Shown here in pieces: positions 38,189-48,136 of a stretch of DNA of 64,000 bases. Position 1 is the stretch's first letter; every line of letters starts with the position of its first letter. The DNA comes from Solirubrobacterales bacterium (GTDB taxonomy: Bacteria; Actinomycetota; Thermoleophilia; Solirubrobacterales; Solirubrobacteraceae): NCBI GenBank assembly GCA_019240115.1, contig JAFAYV010000052.1, forward strand, positions 90,681-154,680, read 5' to 3'. The translations under genes and the position numbers were made by a program. The notes beneath the pieces were generated by a model that was not told the origin of the DNA, did not search any database, and saw only the letters and a list, made by a program, of their open reading frames with translations.

Positions 38189-40861
38189 TCAGCCGCTGCG
38201 TGCGTAATCGAGCCAGCCGCGCAACGTCGCCAGCGGCCCCGGATCCCCGCCGACGAGCGCCGCGGCCGTGCCACCGCCGGCGAGCACCGCCGCCAGAGCG
38301 TCCGCCGAGCCGCTGATCCGCGTTGTCGCGGTCTCGCCCGCCGGCGGCGTCGTCGACACCGCGACCCGCCGTCCCGGGCGCACGATCAGGTACGTGCCGC
38401 GCTCCCCCGGGCTCGCGCACTCGGTGTCCTCGTGCGCGATGACGAAGTCCTGCCCGCGCGTCCATGCCGGCTCGACGACTGCGCCAGCGAGCGACAGCAC
38501 GCTCCGCGGGCTCAGCCGCGCCCCCGCGTAGCCCAGCCAGCCGGGATCGAGCGGCAGGCCCAGCAGCGCCTGGAGCACGGCCAACCCTCGCCGGCGGCCG
38601 CGCACCCGCGCCACGCGCAAACCGACATAGCGCCAGATGCCGTGGGCGTTCAACAGCCGCGCGATCCGAGCCGGCTCGCCCCGGACCCGGAAGAACACCC
38701 GCTCGAGCGGTCGCGGATCCTCGGCGCGCTCGACGACCGTCTCGCCGTCGCGCACTGTCACCCGCACGCACCCCCGGCCGGGACCGAGGACGAGGTCGTA
38801 GGCGAGCGGGCCGCGGTCGACGACCCGCTGCAGGGGCAGCAGCTCGAGGACGAGCTGGCCGGCCGCGTCGGGGTCGGAGCGAACGAGGCGCCGGAACGCC
38901 CGCCGCAGGGGCTGGCCGGCCGGAATCGACACCGGCGCCGGGCCGGTCTCCGGAGCGGGCTGCGGGACGGGCGCCTCCCCGGGCGTCGCCTCCCCGGCGG
39001 GCGCCGGCTGTCCCGCGGGTGCCTCCTCCCCCGCGGGCGTCTCCTCCGCGTTCCCCTCGCGCGGCGGCACGGCCTCGCGCAGTCGCGTCAGCGCGTCGGC
39101 GAGACGGTCGGGGGTCACGGGTCCCGCCTCAGCGGCCACGTCAGCGGCCGTGGACGCCTGCGTGGAAGGGTCGGCGGGCGGCTCGGGCGGCGTGGCCGGT
39201 CGCAGGCCGTCGAGGGCATGGCGCAGACGCCCGATCGCGGCGTAGGCCTCGCGCGAGCGCTCGCGCTGGCCGCCGAGCTGATCCTCGAGCTCGACCACAT
39301 GGCGTTCGGCGGAGAGGCGCAGCCGGCGCTCGCGCTCGAGCATCGTCCGCAGCTCGGCGAGCTCGGCGCGGACCTGGGCGAGCGTGCTCTCGGTCCGCTT
39401 GTCGAGGGCCGTGCGAGCGGCGAGGCGGGACTCGGCGGCGACGAGGCGGGAGCGCAGGCCGGCGTCGGCGCACGCGCGCGCGTCGAGCTCGCGGCGCAGG
39501 GTGTCGACGAGCCGGTCGGCCGAGACGGGATGCAGCGGCGGGCCCAGGGGCGGGACGGCGGCGCCTCCCACCGCGGTGCCCGATCCGGCCGCGCCCGAAC
39601 CGGCCGCGCCCGGGCTGGCCGCACCCGGGCTGGCCGCGCCCGGGCTGGCCGCGTCCGTGCCGGCTGTGCTCGGCGGGGCAGGACCCGGCTCGGAGGCGCC
39701 CGGCTCGCCGACGAGTGGCGGCGTCTCACTAGGCGCCGCCCCCGCTCCCGCCGGGCCCGGCGGAGGCGGACCGTCGGCGGCCGCGGCATCGGCGCGAGGC
39801 TCCGCGGGCACTCGCAAGTGGCCCCGGGCTCCCCCGCGGCGGACGGTCAGCTCGCGCTCGAAGGCGAGCCGCGCGGTCTCGCCGCCGGGGATCCCCCCGG
39901 GGAGAGCCGGCCCAGCGGTTGCCTCGGCCTCGGCCAGTGCCCGCTGAAGCTCCCGCGCGCGCGACGACTGCTCGGCGGCCGCTCGCTCGGCGGCCTCGGC
40001 GCGACGCCACGCGCGCTCGATCTCGCTGGGCATCCCGGCGCGCTGCGGCGCGACCGGGGGGGCGCGCTGCTCCGAGGCCGCCTCCTCGGCCGGCGGCGGC
40101 TCCTCGTGCTCGAGCGACGGCTCCTCATGCGGCGGCGGCTCCACGCGCCCCAGCGGCTCCGCGTGTCCCGGCGACGACTCCGCGTGCCCCGGCAGCGGCT
40201 CCTGGTGCTCGACCGGCGGCGGCTCCTCGTCCCCCGGCGACGGCTCCGCGTGCCCCGGCGACGGCTCCTCGCGCCCCGGCAGCGGCTCCTCGGGCTCGAC
40301 CGGCGGCGGCTCCGCGTGGCCCGGCGACGGCTCCTCGCGCCCCGGCAGCGGCTCCTCGTGCTCGACCGGCGACGGCTCCTCGCGCCCCGGCGACGGCTCG
40401 TCGCGCGCGCCCTTCGCCGCGTCACCCGTGGGTCCGCCGACCGCGACCTCCCAGACCGTTGCCTCGGGACGCGCGGCGTCGAGAGGCCCGGCCTCGGGAC
40501 GCGCGGCCTCGGCGGAGGGCGCCTCCGATCCCGCCGCGGCGCCGGTCACGGGCAGCGGCACCGTGATCGTCCCCCACGACAGCCACGCGTTACCGCCGAG
40601 CCAGGGCGCCAGCCACCCGGGCAGCGAGAAGCTCAGCCGCCACATGCCCGGCGCGGTGCCGCCGACGCTCGGGGGCTCGGGCATCGCCGGGAAGCGGTGC
40701 CGGCGACCCTCGGCCTCGACGACGAGGGCGACGGGGCCGGTGCCGGCGGGGCGTCGGCGCCGCCAGCGTCCGCCGACCCGCACCGTCAGGTTGCCCGCGC
40801 CGGCATCGAACCACTCGACGCTCTCGACGCCGACCGACGCGGTCCCCGAGAGGTCGCTCAT
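38189..40861 (-). CDS. Multi-domain hypothetical: N-terminal domain shared with the 40994-42607 protein, Pro/Glu repeat linker, coiled coil, predicted SCP2-like C-terminal region
   Basis: Complete ORF; N-term VRVGGRWRRRRPAGTGPVALVVEAEGRRHRF; linker PGREEPSPGHAEPPPVEPEEP; C-term QLVLELLPLQRVVDRGPLAYDLVLGPGRGCVRVTVRDGETVVERAEDPRPLERVFFRVRGEPARIARLLN. Confidence 0.8.
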   Translation of the reverse strand: MSDLSGTASVGVESVEWFDAGAGNLTVRVGGRWRRRRPAGTGPVALVVEAEGRRHRFPAMPEPPSVGGTAPGMWRLSFSLPGWLAPWLGGNAWLSWGTITVPLPVTGAAAGSEAPSAEAARPEAGPLDAARPEATVWEVAVGGPTGDAAKGARDEPSPGREEPSPVEHEEPLPGREEPSPGHAEPPPVEPEEPLPGREEPSPGHAEPSPGDEEPPPVEHQEPLPGHAESSPGHAEPLGRVEPPPHEEPSLEHEEPPPAEEAASEQRAPPVAPQRAGMPSEIERAWRRAEAAERAAAEQSSRARELQRALAEAEATAGPALPGGIPGGETARLAFERELTVRRGGARGHLRVPAEPRADAAAADGPPPPGPAGAGAAPSETPPLVGEPGASEPGPAPPSTAGTDAASPGAASPGAASPGAAGSGAAGSGTAVGGAAVPPLGPPLHPVSADRLVDTLRRELDARACADAGLRSRLVAAESRLAARTALDKRTESTLAQVRAELAELRTMLERERRLRLSAERHVVELEDQLGGQRERSREAYAAIGRLRHALDGLRPATPPEPPADPSTQASTAADVAAEAGPVTPDRLADALTRLREAVPPREGNAEETPAGEEAPAGQPAPAGEATPGEAPVPQPAPETGPAPVSIPAGQPLRRAFRRLVRSDPDAAGQLVLELLPLQRVVDRGPLAYDLVLGPGRGCVRVTVRDGETVVERAEDPRPLERVFFRVRGEPARIARLLNAHGIWRYVGLRVARVRGRRRGLAVLQALLGLPLDPGWLGYAGARLSPRSVLSLAGAVVEPAWTRGQDFVIAHEDTECASPGERGTYLIVRPGRRVAVSTTPPAGETATTRISGSADALAAVLAGGGTAAALVGGDPGPLATLRGWLDYARSG

Positions 40862-40993
40862 CGCGCCGCCGTCCGGCGTCGGCGGCCGGCGGGGCCTGAT
40901 GTCACGATCGTGAGCAGCATCCGGGTCGGGTCGCGACCCTACGTCGCCCGGCGGATGGATCGACGTGCTCGCGCCACCGATCCGCCCGAGCGC

Positions 40994-42607
40994 TCAGCCC
41001 TCCGTGCGGCCGCGGAGCTGCTCGGTCAGGGCGCGAGCATCGGCCAGCAGGCGCTGGGCCTCGCCGAGGTCGCCGCCATGCGCCGTCGCCTGCTCCCGGG
41101 TGACGGTCAGCTCGGCCCCCAGCCGCTCGAGCTCGGACCGCAGTCCCCCGGTCTCCGAGATCGCGGCGTCGCGCGAGATCTGAGCCGCCGCGAGCTGCTC
41201 GCGCAGCGAGGCGGACTCCTGCAGCTGGCGCTGATCCTCCGAGGCGTGAGCTCGCGCGTGCGCTTCGAGCTCTGAGATCCGCCGCCGGGCCGCGACCAGC
41301 GCCGCCTCGGCCTCGTCGCGGGCGGCGGTCGTCATCGTCAGCTGCTCGCGGATCATCGTCAGCTCGTCGCGCACGCCGGCGAGCTCCCGGTCGCTGGCCT
41401 CGCGCGCCTGCGTCAGCTGCGCCTCGGCCTCGCGACGCGCGGCCGTCAGCTCCGCCTCGGCCTCCCGACGCGCGGCCGCCAGCCCCGCCTCGGCCTCCCG
41501 ACGCGCGGCCGCCACCACCTCGTCGGCCTCCCGACGCGCGGCCGCCGTCGCCTCATCGACCTCCCGACGCGCGGTCGCCGCCGCCTCATCGACCTCCCGA
41601 CGCGCGATGGCCAGCTGCTCGTCAGCCCGGCGCTGTGCCGCATCGAGCTCCTCGCGCGCCTGGCCGCGCGCGGCCTCGAGCGCCTCGGCCGCCGCCTGGC
41701 GATCGCGCTCGAGCTCCTGGCGCGCCTCGTCGCGCTCGTTCAGGGCGGCGGAGAGGCGCTCGTCGAAATCCTCGCGCTGCTGGTTGACCGCGCTCATCAG
41801 CTGCTCGAGCTCATGGCGCAGCTCAGCGTGCGCGGTCTGCAGCTCGGCCTGCCGGACGCTACGCGCCTCGAGCTCGGCGTGGACGTCGGCGACCGTTCCC
41901 CGCAGCTGCGCCGCCTCCTCGGAGCGACGCTCGAGCTCGGCGTGCAGTGCGGCGACGGTCTCCTTCAGCAGCAGGTCGGCGAGTGGGCCGCCGCGTCCGG
42001 GCTCCCCTCCGCCCTCGATCCGCGCCACCGTGAAGGTCGGCTCCTCTTCGGAGCTTCGGGGTTCCTCGTCAGCGACCGACGCCGCGGCCGGGCCCGGCTC
42101 CCCCGCCGGAGCCGACGCCTGCGCCCGACCGGACTCCTGCGCCGCAGCGGACGCCGGCGGCTCCTCGGCGACCGTCCCGGGTGCCGCGACCGGACCGGAC
42201 GCCGCCGGCTCCTCGGCGACCGTCCCGGGTGCCGCGACCGGAACGGACGCCGCGGCGGACGCCGCCGGCTCCTCGGCGACCGTCCCGGGTGCCGCGACCG
42301 CGATCACCGCGTCGCCGACCCAGACGGCCGCCTGGCCGGGACGCGTCGGCACCGCCCAGTCGGGAAGGAGAAACTCCGCCGACCAGTCGGGCCCGATCGT
42401 TGCCGCGGGAGCGTCGCGATCCACCGAGAAACGATGACGGCGTCCCTGCAACTGCACGACGAGCAGCGGCTCGGCGTCCTCCGGACGCTCCTCGGTGAGC
42501 CAGCGCCCCACGAGGCGCAGCCGCACGTCGCGTCCCGGCCCGCGCGCCCGCTCGACCCGGTCGATGGCAATCGGGGCGTCGGCGGTGGCGGGCGGGGTCG
42601 TACTCAT
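40994..42607 (-). CDS. Paralogous coiled-coil protein: shared N-terminal domain, AAPGTVAEEP linker, 11-residue repeat helix
   Basis: VRLRLVGRWLTEERPEDAEPLLVVQLQGRRHRF; repeats TARREVDEATA/AARREADEVVA/AARREAEAGLA/AARREAEAELT/AARREAEAQLT. Confidence 0.85.
   Translation of the reverse strand: MSTTPPATADAPIAIDRVERARGPGRDVRLRLVGRWLTEERPEDAEPLLVVQLQGRRHRFSVDRDAPAATIGPDWSAEFLLPDWAVPTRPGQAAVWVGDAVIAVAAPGTVAEEPAASAAASVPVAAPGTVAEEPAASGPVAAPGTVAEEPPASAAAQESGRAQASAPAGEPGPAAASVADEEPRSSEEEPTFTVARIEGGGEPGRGGPLADLLLKETVAALHAELERRSEEAAQLRGTVADVHAELEARSVRQAELQTAHAELRHELEQLMSAVNQQREDFDERLSAALNERDEARQELERDRQAAAEALEAARGQAREELDAAQRRADEQLAIARREVDEAAATARREVDEATAAARREADEVVAAARREAEAGLAAARREAEAELTAARREAEAQLTQAREASDRELAGVRDELTMIREQLTMTTAARDEAEAALVAARRRISELEAHARAHASEDQRQLQESASLREQLAAAQISRDAAISETGGLRSELERLGAELTVTREQATAHGGDLGEAQRLLADARALTEQLRGRTEG
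41432..41630. repeat. 33-bp tandem repeat encoding an 11-residue (hendecad) helix repeat
   Basis: [c/g]cgacgcgcg occurs at 41432, 41465, 41498, 41531, 41564 and 41597, exactly 33 bp apart. Confidence 0.95.
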
Positions 42608-42688
42608 CGGGGCTCGCGAGTGAGGCAGGGGTGGTCGGCGCGCAAGCCTGAGTTCGGCGGCGCCTCCCGCGAACCCTCCTACGCCCGC

Positions 42689-42862
42689 CTAAGAATTGTG
42701 CGCGCTGCCGCTCGTCGCCTGGCGGCCGGCGAACAGCACCCCGGCCAGGACGGCCGCGCCGACTCCGCCGAGCGCGATCTTCAGGCCGGTGCCGCTGAGC
42801 CGGCGGCGCAGGTACCACTTGGTGGCCTGCCAGACGACGAAGCCGAGAACCTTGTAACCCAT
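42689..42862 (-). CDS. 57-aa basic single/dual-TM mini-protein
   Basis: MGYKVLGFVVWQATKWYLRRRLSGTGLKIALGGVGAAVLAGVLFAGRQATSGSAHNS*. Confidence 0.65.
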   Translation of the reverse strand: MGYKVLGFVVWQATKWYLRRRLSGTGLKIALGGVGAAVLAGVLFAGRQATSGSAHNS

Positions 42863-42876
42863 GGGTCGATCGTAGC

Positions 42877-43860
42877 TCAGGCGAAGGTCGCCTCGACGCT
42901 CGCCCGCCGCTGTGGCCCGGCCAGCTCGACCAAGCGCTCGGCGAACGCGTGACGCGCCACGAGCTCGTCGGCGCGCAGGCGGTCGATGAGCACGCCCATG
43001 GCCAGGCACGCGGCCGGACCGCGCCGCAGCGTCGCCACCTCGTCGGCGACCGCGCGCAGCAGCGCGATCTGGACCTCGCGATCCTGGTGGCGGCCGAGCG
43101 TGTCCTGGACGCCCTTCAGCGAGGCGATGAGCGGCCGCACCGCCTCTGCGCCGAACACGCTGAGCGCGAACAGCTCGAGCAGATAGCGAAGCTCCTTGCC
43201 CATCTTGCGCAGTTCGTGGTACTCCTCCGCCGAGCTGGAGTCGTCGATCGCCCCGCCGCGCTGCACGATGCGCAGATAGACGCGGTGGATGCGCCCGGCG
43301 ACCACCTCGCCGATCGGCCGGCCCGCGTCGGGCCGCTCCTCGACGGGGTGCTCGACGAGCGATTCGAGCAGCCGCTCCCAGTCGCCGACGAGCTCGGAGG
43401 CCCGCCGCGAGGTCAGCGCCCGTGCCATCTGGGCGTGCGCCGCCAGGCGCCCGTGCGCGAGCACGGGGCGCAGCGGCCGCAGGTCCGGTCGGATCTCCTC
43501 GGGCAGCATCGCCGCGAGCGCGTCGAAGTCCTCGACGTGGACGTCGTAGTCCCGGGCCGGCCCCGTGGCTCGCTGCAGCCAGCGGAACTCGCTGCGAAAG
43601 CCGGGCAGCTCGACCGCCGGGAACACCCGGCGCAGCTGGCGCTGCACCGTGCGTGAGCGCCGCACGGCGATCCGCAGCTGGTGCAGGTACTCGGGATCGC
43701 GGCCGTCCAGCGCGCCCTCGCGGTTGTCGAGGATGACCGTCAGCAGACGCCGCAGCACCTGCGCGGCGGCGGCATCGGCGCGCTGGTCGTAGGCGAGCTC
43801 GACGTCGAACTTCGCGCGGGCGACGCCGCCGGCGGGGGTGCTGTCGGACGCCCCGATCAT
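42877..43860 (-). CDS. CHAD domain protein
   Basis: DPEYLHQLRIAVRRSRTVQRQLRRVFP; ATGPARDYDVHVEDF; EEYHELRKMGKELRYLLELFA; LKGVQDTLGRHQDREVQ. Confidence 0.93.
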   Translation of the reverse strand: MIGASDSTPAGGVARAKFDVELAYDQRADAAAAQVLRRLLTVILDNREGALDGRDPEYLHQLRIAVRRSRTVQRQLRRVFPAVELPGFRSEFRWLQRATGPARDYDVHVEDFDALAAMLPEEIRPDLRPLRPVLAHGRLAAHAQMARALTSRRASELVGDWERLLESLVEHPVEERPDAGRPIGEVVAGRIHRVYLRIVQRGGAIDDSSSAEEYHELRKMGKELRYLLELFALSVFGAEAVRPLIASLKGVQDTLGRHQDREVQIALLRAVADEVATLRRGPAACLAMGVLIDRLRADELVARHAFAERLVELAGPQRRASVEATFA

Positions 43861-43876
43861 CGGCACCCCGATCCGG

Positions 43877-45039
<1,163 letters not shown>

Positions 45040-45043
<4 letters not shown>

Positions 45044-45900
45044 CGCGACGCTCTGGGGACGATCTTCGTGCCCTGGCCGGCGTCGGTGAACAGCTCCATC
45101 AGCAGCGAGTGGGGCACCCGGCCGTCGACGATCGCCGCCGCCGAGACGCCCCCGTGGATGGCGTCGACGCAGGCGGCGAGCTTCGGGCGCATGCCGCCGC
45201 TCGTCTGGGTCAGGGCCGCCTGGACCTCCTCGACACCGGCCTCGGAGACGAGCGTGCCGGGGTCCCGCGGATCGCGCAGCCAGCCGGGGACGTCGGTCAG
45301 GAACATCACCTTGTAGGCGCCGAGCGCCCGCGCCACGGCCCCGGCGGCCTCGTCGGCGTTGATGTTGTACGAGTGGCCGTCCCGATCGGCGCCGACGCTT
45401 GCGACGACGGGAATGTAGTCCTGGGAGAAGTGGCGCAGCACGTTGACGTCGACGCGCTCGATCCGCCCCACGAAACCGATGTCCTGGCCCGACGGGGCGA
45501 GCTGGCGGCTGGCGCGCAACAGCAGCCCGTCGTCGCCGCAGAGGCCGACCGCCGGCTGCCCGTGGCGGTTGATGAGCAGGACGATGTCCTTGTTGACCTT
45601 GCCGACGAGGACCATCTTGGCCACCTCGACCGTCGCCGCGTCGGAGACGCGGAGGCCGTCGACGAACTCGATCGGCAGATCGAGCCGGCGCATGTAGCCG
45701 GAGATCTCGGGACCACCGCCGTGGATGATGATCGGGTTCATCCCGACGTACTTGAGCAGGACGACGTCGCGGGCGAAATCCTCCTTGAGCGCCGGATCGG
45801 TCATCGCCGCGCCGCCGTACTTGATCACCACGGTCTTGCCGTGGAACTCGCGGATGTAGGGCAGCGCCTCGAGCAGGGTCCCGACGTCGCGCATGCTCAT
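45040..45900 (-). CDS. argB: Acetylglutamate kinase
   Basis: KTVVIKYGGAAM; IIIHGGGPEI; YNINADEAAGAVARAL; GGMRPKLAACVDAI. Confidence 0.96.
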
Positions 45901-47135
45901 GTCGTGTAGTCGGCGTTCAGCGAGACGTACTCGTGCCCGAGATCGGAGAAGTAGATCTCGGACTCGGCTCCGTCTCCGGGGAGGGCGATCGCATAGTCGA
46001 CCTCGGGGCCGCTGACCGCCTGGGCGAGCGCGGCCGCGTCGTGGGGCACGTGAGCCCCCCGCGCGCACACCGGGACGCCTTCGATGGCGACGTCGAGCTC
46101 GAGCGGGGCGCTGCCGGGCACCGCGGCGCCGGCGGCCTGGACGATCCGGCCCCAGTTGGGGTCGCCGCCGTAGAGCGCGGTCTTGACCAGCGGCGAGTCG
46201 GCGACCGCGCGGGCCACCCGCTGGGTCAGCTCCTCGTCGCCGCCGCTGACCACGACACGGCCCGTGCGCCGCGCGCCCTCGCCGTCGGCGACCACCCGCA
46301 GCGCGAGCTGGCGCAGGAGCGCGTCGATCGCCTCGCCGAGGCGCAGCTCCTCCTCGGTCTCGGGCTCGACCGCGACGCCCGAGGCCCCGCTGGCCTGCAG
46401 CACGACGGTGTCGTTGGTCGACAGCTGCCCGTCGACCGAGATCCGCTCGAACGAGCGCTTCAGGCAGACGCTGAGCAGCAGGTCACACGTCGCCGCTGAC
46501 ATCCGCGCGTCGGTCTGCACGAAGCAGAGCATCGTCGCCAGTCGCGGCGAGATCATTCCCGCGCCCTTGGCCTGGGCGCAGACGCGGACGGTGCCCGAGG
46601 CCAGGCGCACCTCGAGCGTCGCGTGCTTGTCGATCGCATCGGTCGTCCGGATCGCCTGCGCGAACGCGCCGTCGCCGCCGGATGAGAGCTCGTGCGCGGC
46701 CCGCGCGATGCCCTGATTGACCCTGCTCATGGGCAGCGGCACGCCGATGATCCCGGTCGAGGCGACCGCCACCCGATCCTCGGGCACGCGGGCGACGAGC
46801 GCGCCGGCGCCCTGCATCCTGGCGGCGTTCTCCAAACCCATGCGGCCGGTGGCGGCGTTCGCGTTGCCGGCGTTGACAACGACCGCGCGGATCGCGTCCA
46901 GGCGGCAGCGCTGGCGGCACAGCTGCACCGGCGGGGCCGCCGTCCCGGAGACGGTGAACCGCGCGGCGCTCGTCGCCTCGGGGGCGTCGCAGACCATGAG
47001 CCCGACGTCGGGCGCACCCGATTCCTTGATGCCGGCGGCGACCCCGGCGGCGCGGAACCCCGCCGGCAGACCGCCCGCAAGCTCGTCGATCTGCGCCAGC
47101 GGTTCGATCCAGCGGCTCGTGAAGAAGGCGCTCAC
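45897..47135 (-). CDS. argJ: Bifunctional glutamate N-acetyltransferase/ornithine acetyltransferase
   Basis: FRAAGVAAGIKESGAPDVGLMVCD; VVNAGNANAATG; MSRVNQGI; TNDTVVLQASG. Confidence 0.95.
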   Translation of the reverse strand: MSAFFTSRWIEPLAQIDELAGGLPAGFRAAGVAAGIKESGAPDVGLMVCDAPEATSAARFTVSGTAAPPVQLCRQRCRLDAIRAVVVNAGNANAATGRMGLENAARMQGAGALVARVPEDRVAVASTGIIGVPLPMSRVNQGIARAAHELSSGGDGAFAQAIRTTDAIDKHATLEVRLASGTVRVCAQAKGAGMISPRLATMLCFVQTDARMSAATCDLLLSVCLKRSFERISVDGQLSTNDTVVLQASGASGVAVEPETEEELRLGEAIDALLRQLALRVVADGEGARRTGRVVVSGGDEELTQRVARAVADSPLVKTALYGGDPNWGRIVQAAGAAVPGSAPLELDVAIEGVPVCARGAHVPHDAAALAQAVSGPEVDYAIALPGDGAESEIYFSDLGHEYVSLNADYTT

Positions 47136-48136
47136 GCGGCGAGACCCTCCCCTTCGGCAAGCCCCAGCATGAGGTTGAGGTTCTGCACCGCCTGCGACGC
47201 CGCACCCTTCCAGAGGTTGTCGATCGCCGAGAAGACGATCACCCGGCCGGTGCGCTCGTCGACGTGGACCGCGATCCGGCAGATGTTCGTCTCGCGCACG
47301 TCACGCACTCCGGGCAGGCCGTCGGTGAGCTCGACGAACGGCTCGTCGGCGTAGGCCTCGCGATAGATCTCGCGCGCGTCGAGCTCGGCGCTCGGACCCT
47401 CGCGGACCGTGACGTAGCACGAGCACAGCTCCCCCTGATCGAGCGGGATCAGGTGGGGGGTGAAGGTGATCGGCCCGGGCGCGCCCAGCGCCGCCAGCTC
47501 CTGCTCGATCTCGGGCGTGTGGCGGTGCCGGGGCACGCCGTAGGGGTTGAGGTTCTCGTCGACGGTGACGAAGTGGGTCTTGTCGGTGGCCGCCCGGCCG
47601 GCGCCCGAGGCGCCCGACTTGGCGTCGATGATCACCTCGGCGATCGCGCCGGTCCGCGCCAGCGGGGCCAGCGCGAGCACGCTGGCGGTCGGATAGCAGC
47701 CGGGGTTGGCGACGAGCCGGGCCACGCGGATGCGATCGCGGTAGAGCTCGGGCAGGCCATAGACCGCCTGCTCGATCAGCCCCGGCTCGGGATGCTGGCG
47801 ATACCACTCGGCGTACACGGCGGGGTCGCGGAGGCGGAAGTCGGCGCTGAGGTCGACGACGCGCACGTCGCGGCGTAGGAGCTCTGAGACGAGCTCGGCG
47901 GCGGCGCCGTGCGGATAGGCGACGATCGCGGCGTCGACGTCGGCGTGGCGGTCGAGGTCGAGCTCCTCGAGCACGAGCGGGACCCGATGGTGGGGGTAGA
48001 GATCGTCGAGCCGACGCCCGACGTCCGACCGCGCGGTCGTGAAGCGCAGCTCCAGACCGGGATGGCGGTGCACGAGCCGGGCGCTGAGCGCGCCGGCGTA
48101 GCCCGCGGCGCCGAAGACGGCGACGCTAGGAGTCAC
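47132..48136 (-). CDS. argC: N-acetyl-gamma-glutamyl-phosphate reductase
   Basis: VAVFGAAGYAGALSARLVHRHP; VANPGCYPTASVLALAPL; KSGASGAGR. Confidence 0.96.
   Translation of the reverse strand: MTPSVAVFGAAGYAGALSARLVHRHPGLELRFTTARSDVGRRLDDLYPHHRVPLVLEELDLDRHADVDAAIVAYPHGAAAELVSELLRRDVRVVDLSADFRLRDPAVYAEWYRQHPEPGLIEQAVYGLPELYRDRIRVARLVANPGCYPTASVLALAPLARTGAIAEVIIDAKSGASGAGRAATDKTHFVTVDENLNPYGVPRHRHTPEIEQELAALGAPGPITFTPHLIPLDQGELCSCYVTVREGPSAELDAREIYREAYADEPFVELTDGLPGVRDVRETNICRIAVHVDERTGRVIVFSAIDNLWKGAASQAVQNLNLMLGLAEGEGLAA

Noticed and set aside
36332-41275. 1647-aa plus-strand ORF
   Set aside because: Antisense to dnaE and the coiled-coil genes; composition (Arg/Gly/Asp/Val-rich, RRRxxR) is typical of spurious reverse-frame ORFs in high-GC DNA, and dnaE is unambiguous on the other strand
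41432-41630. CRISPR-like regular repeat
   Set aside because: 33-bp tandem coding repeat with no unique spacers
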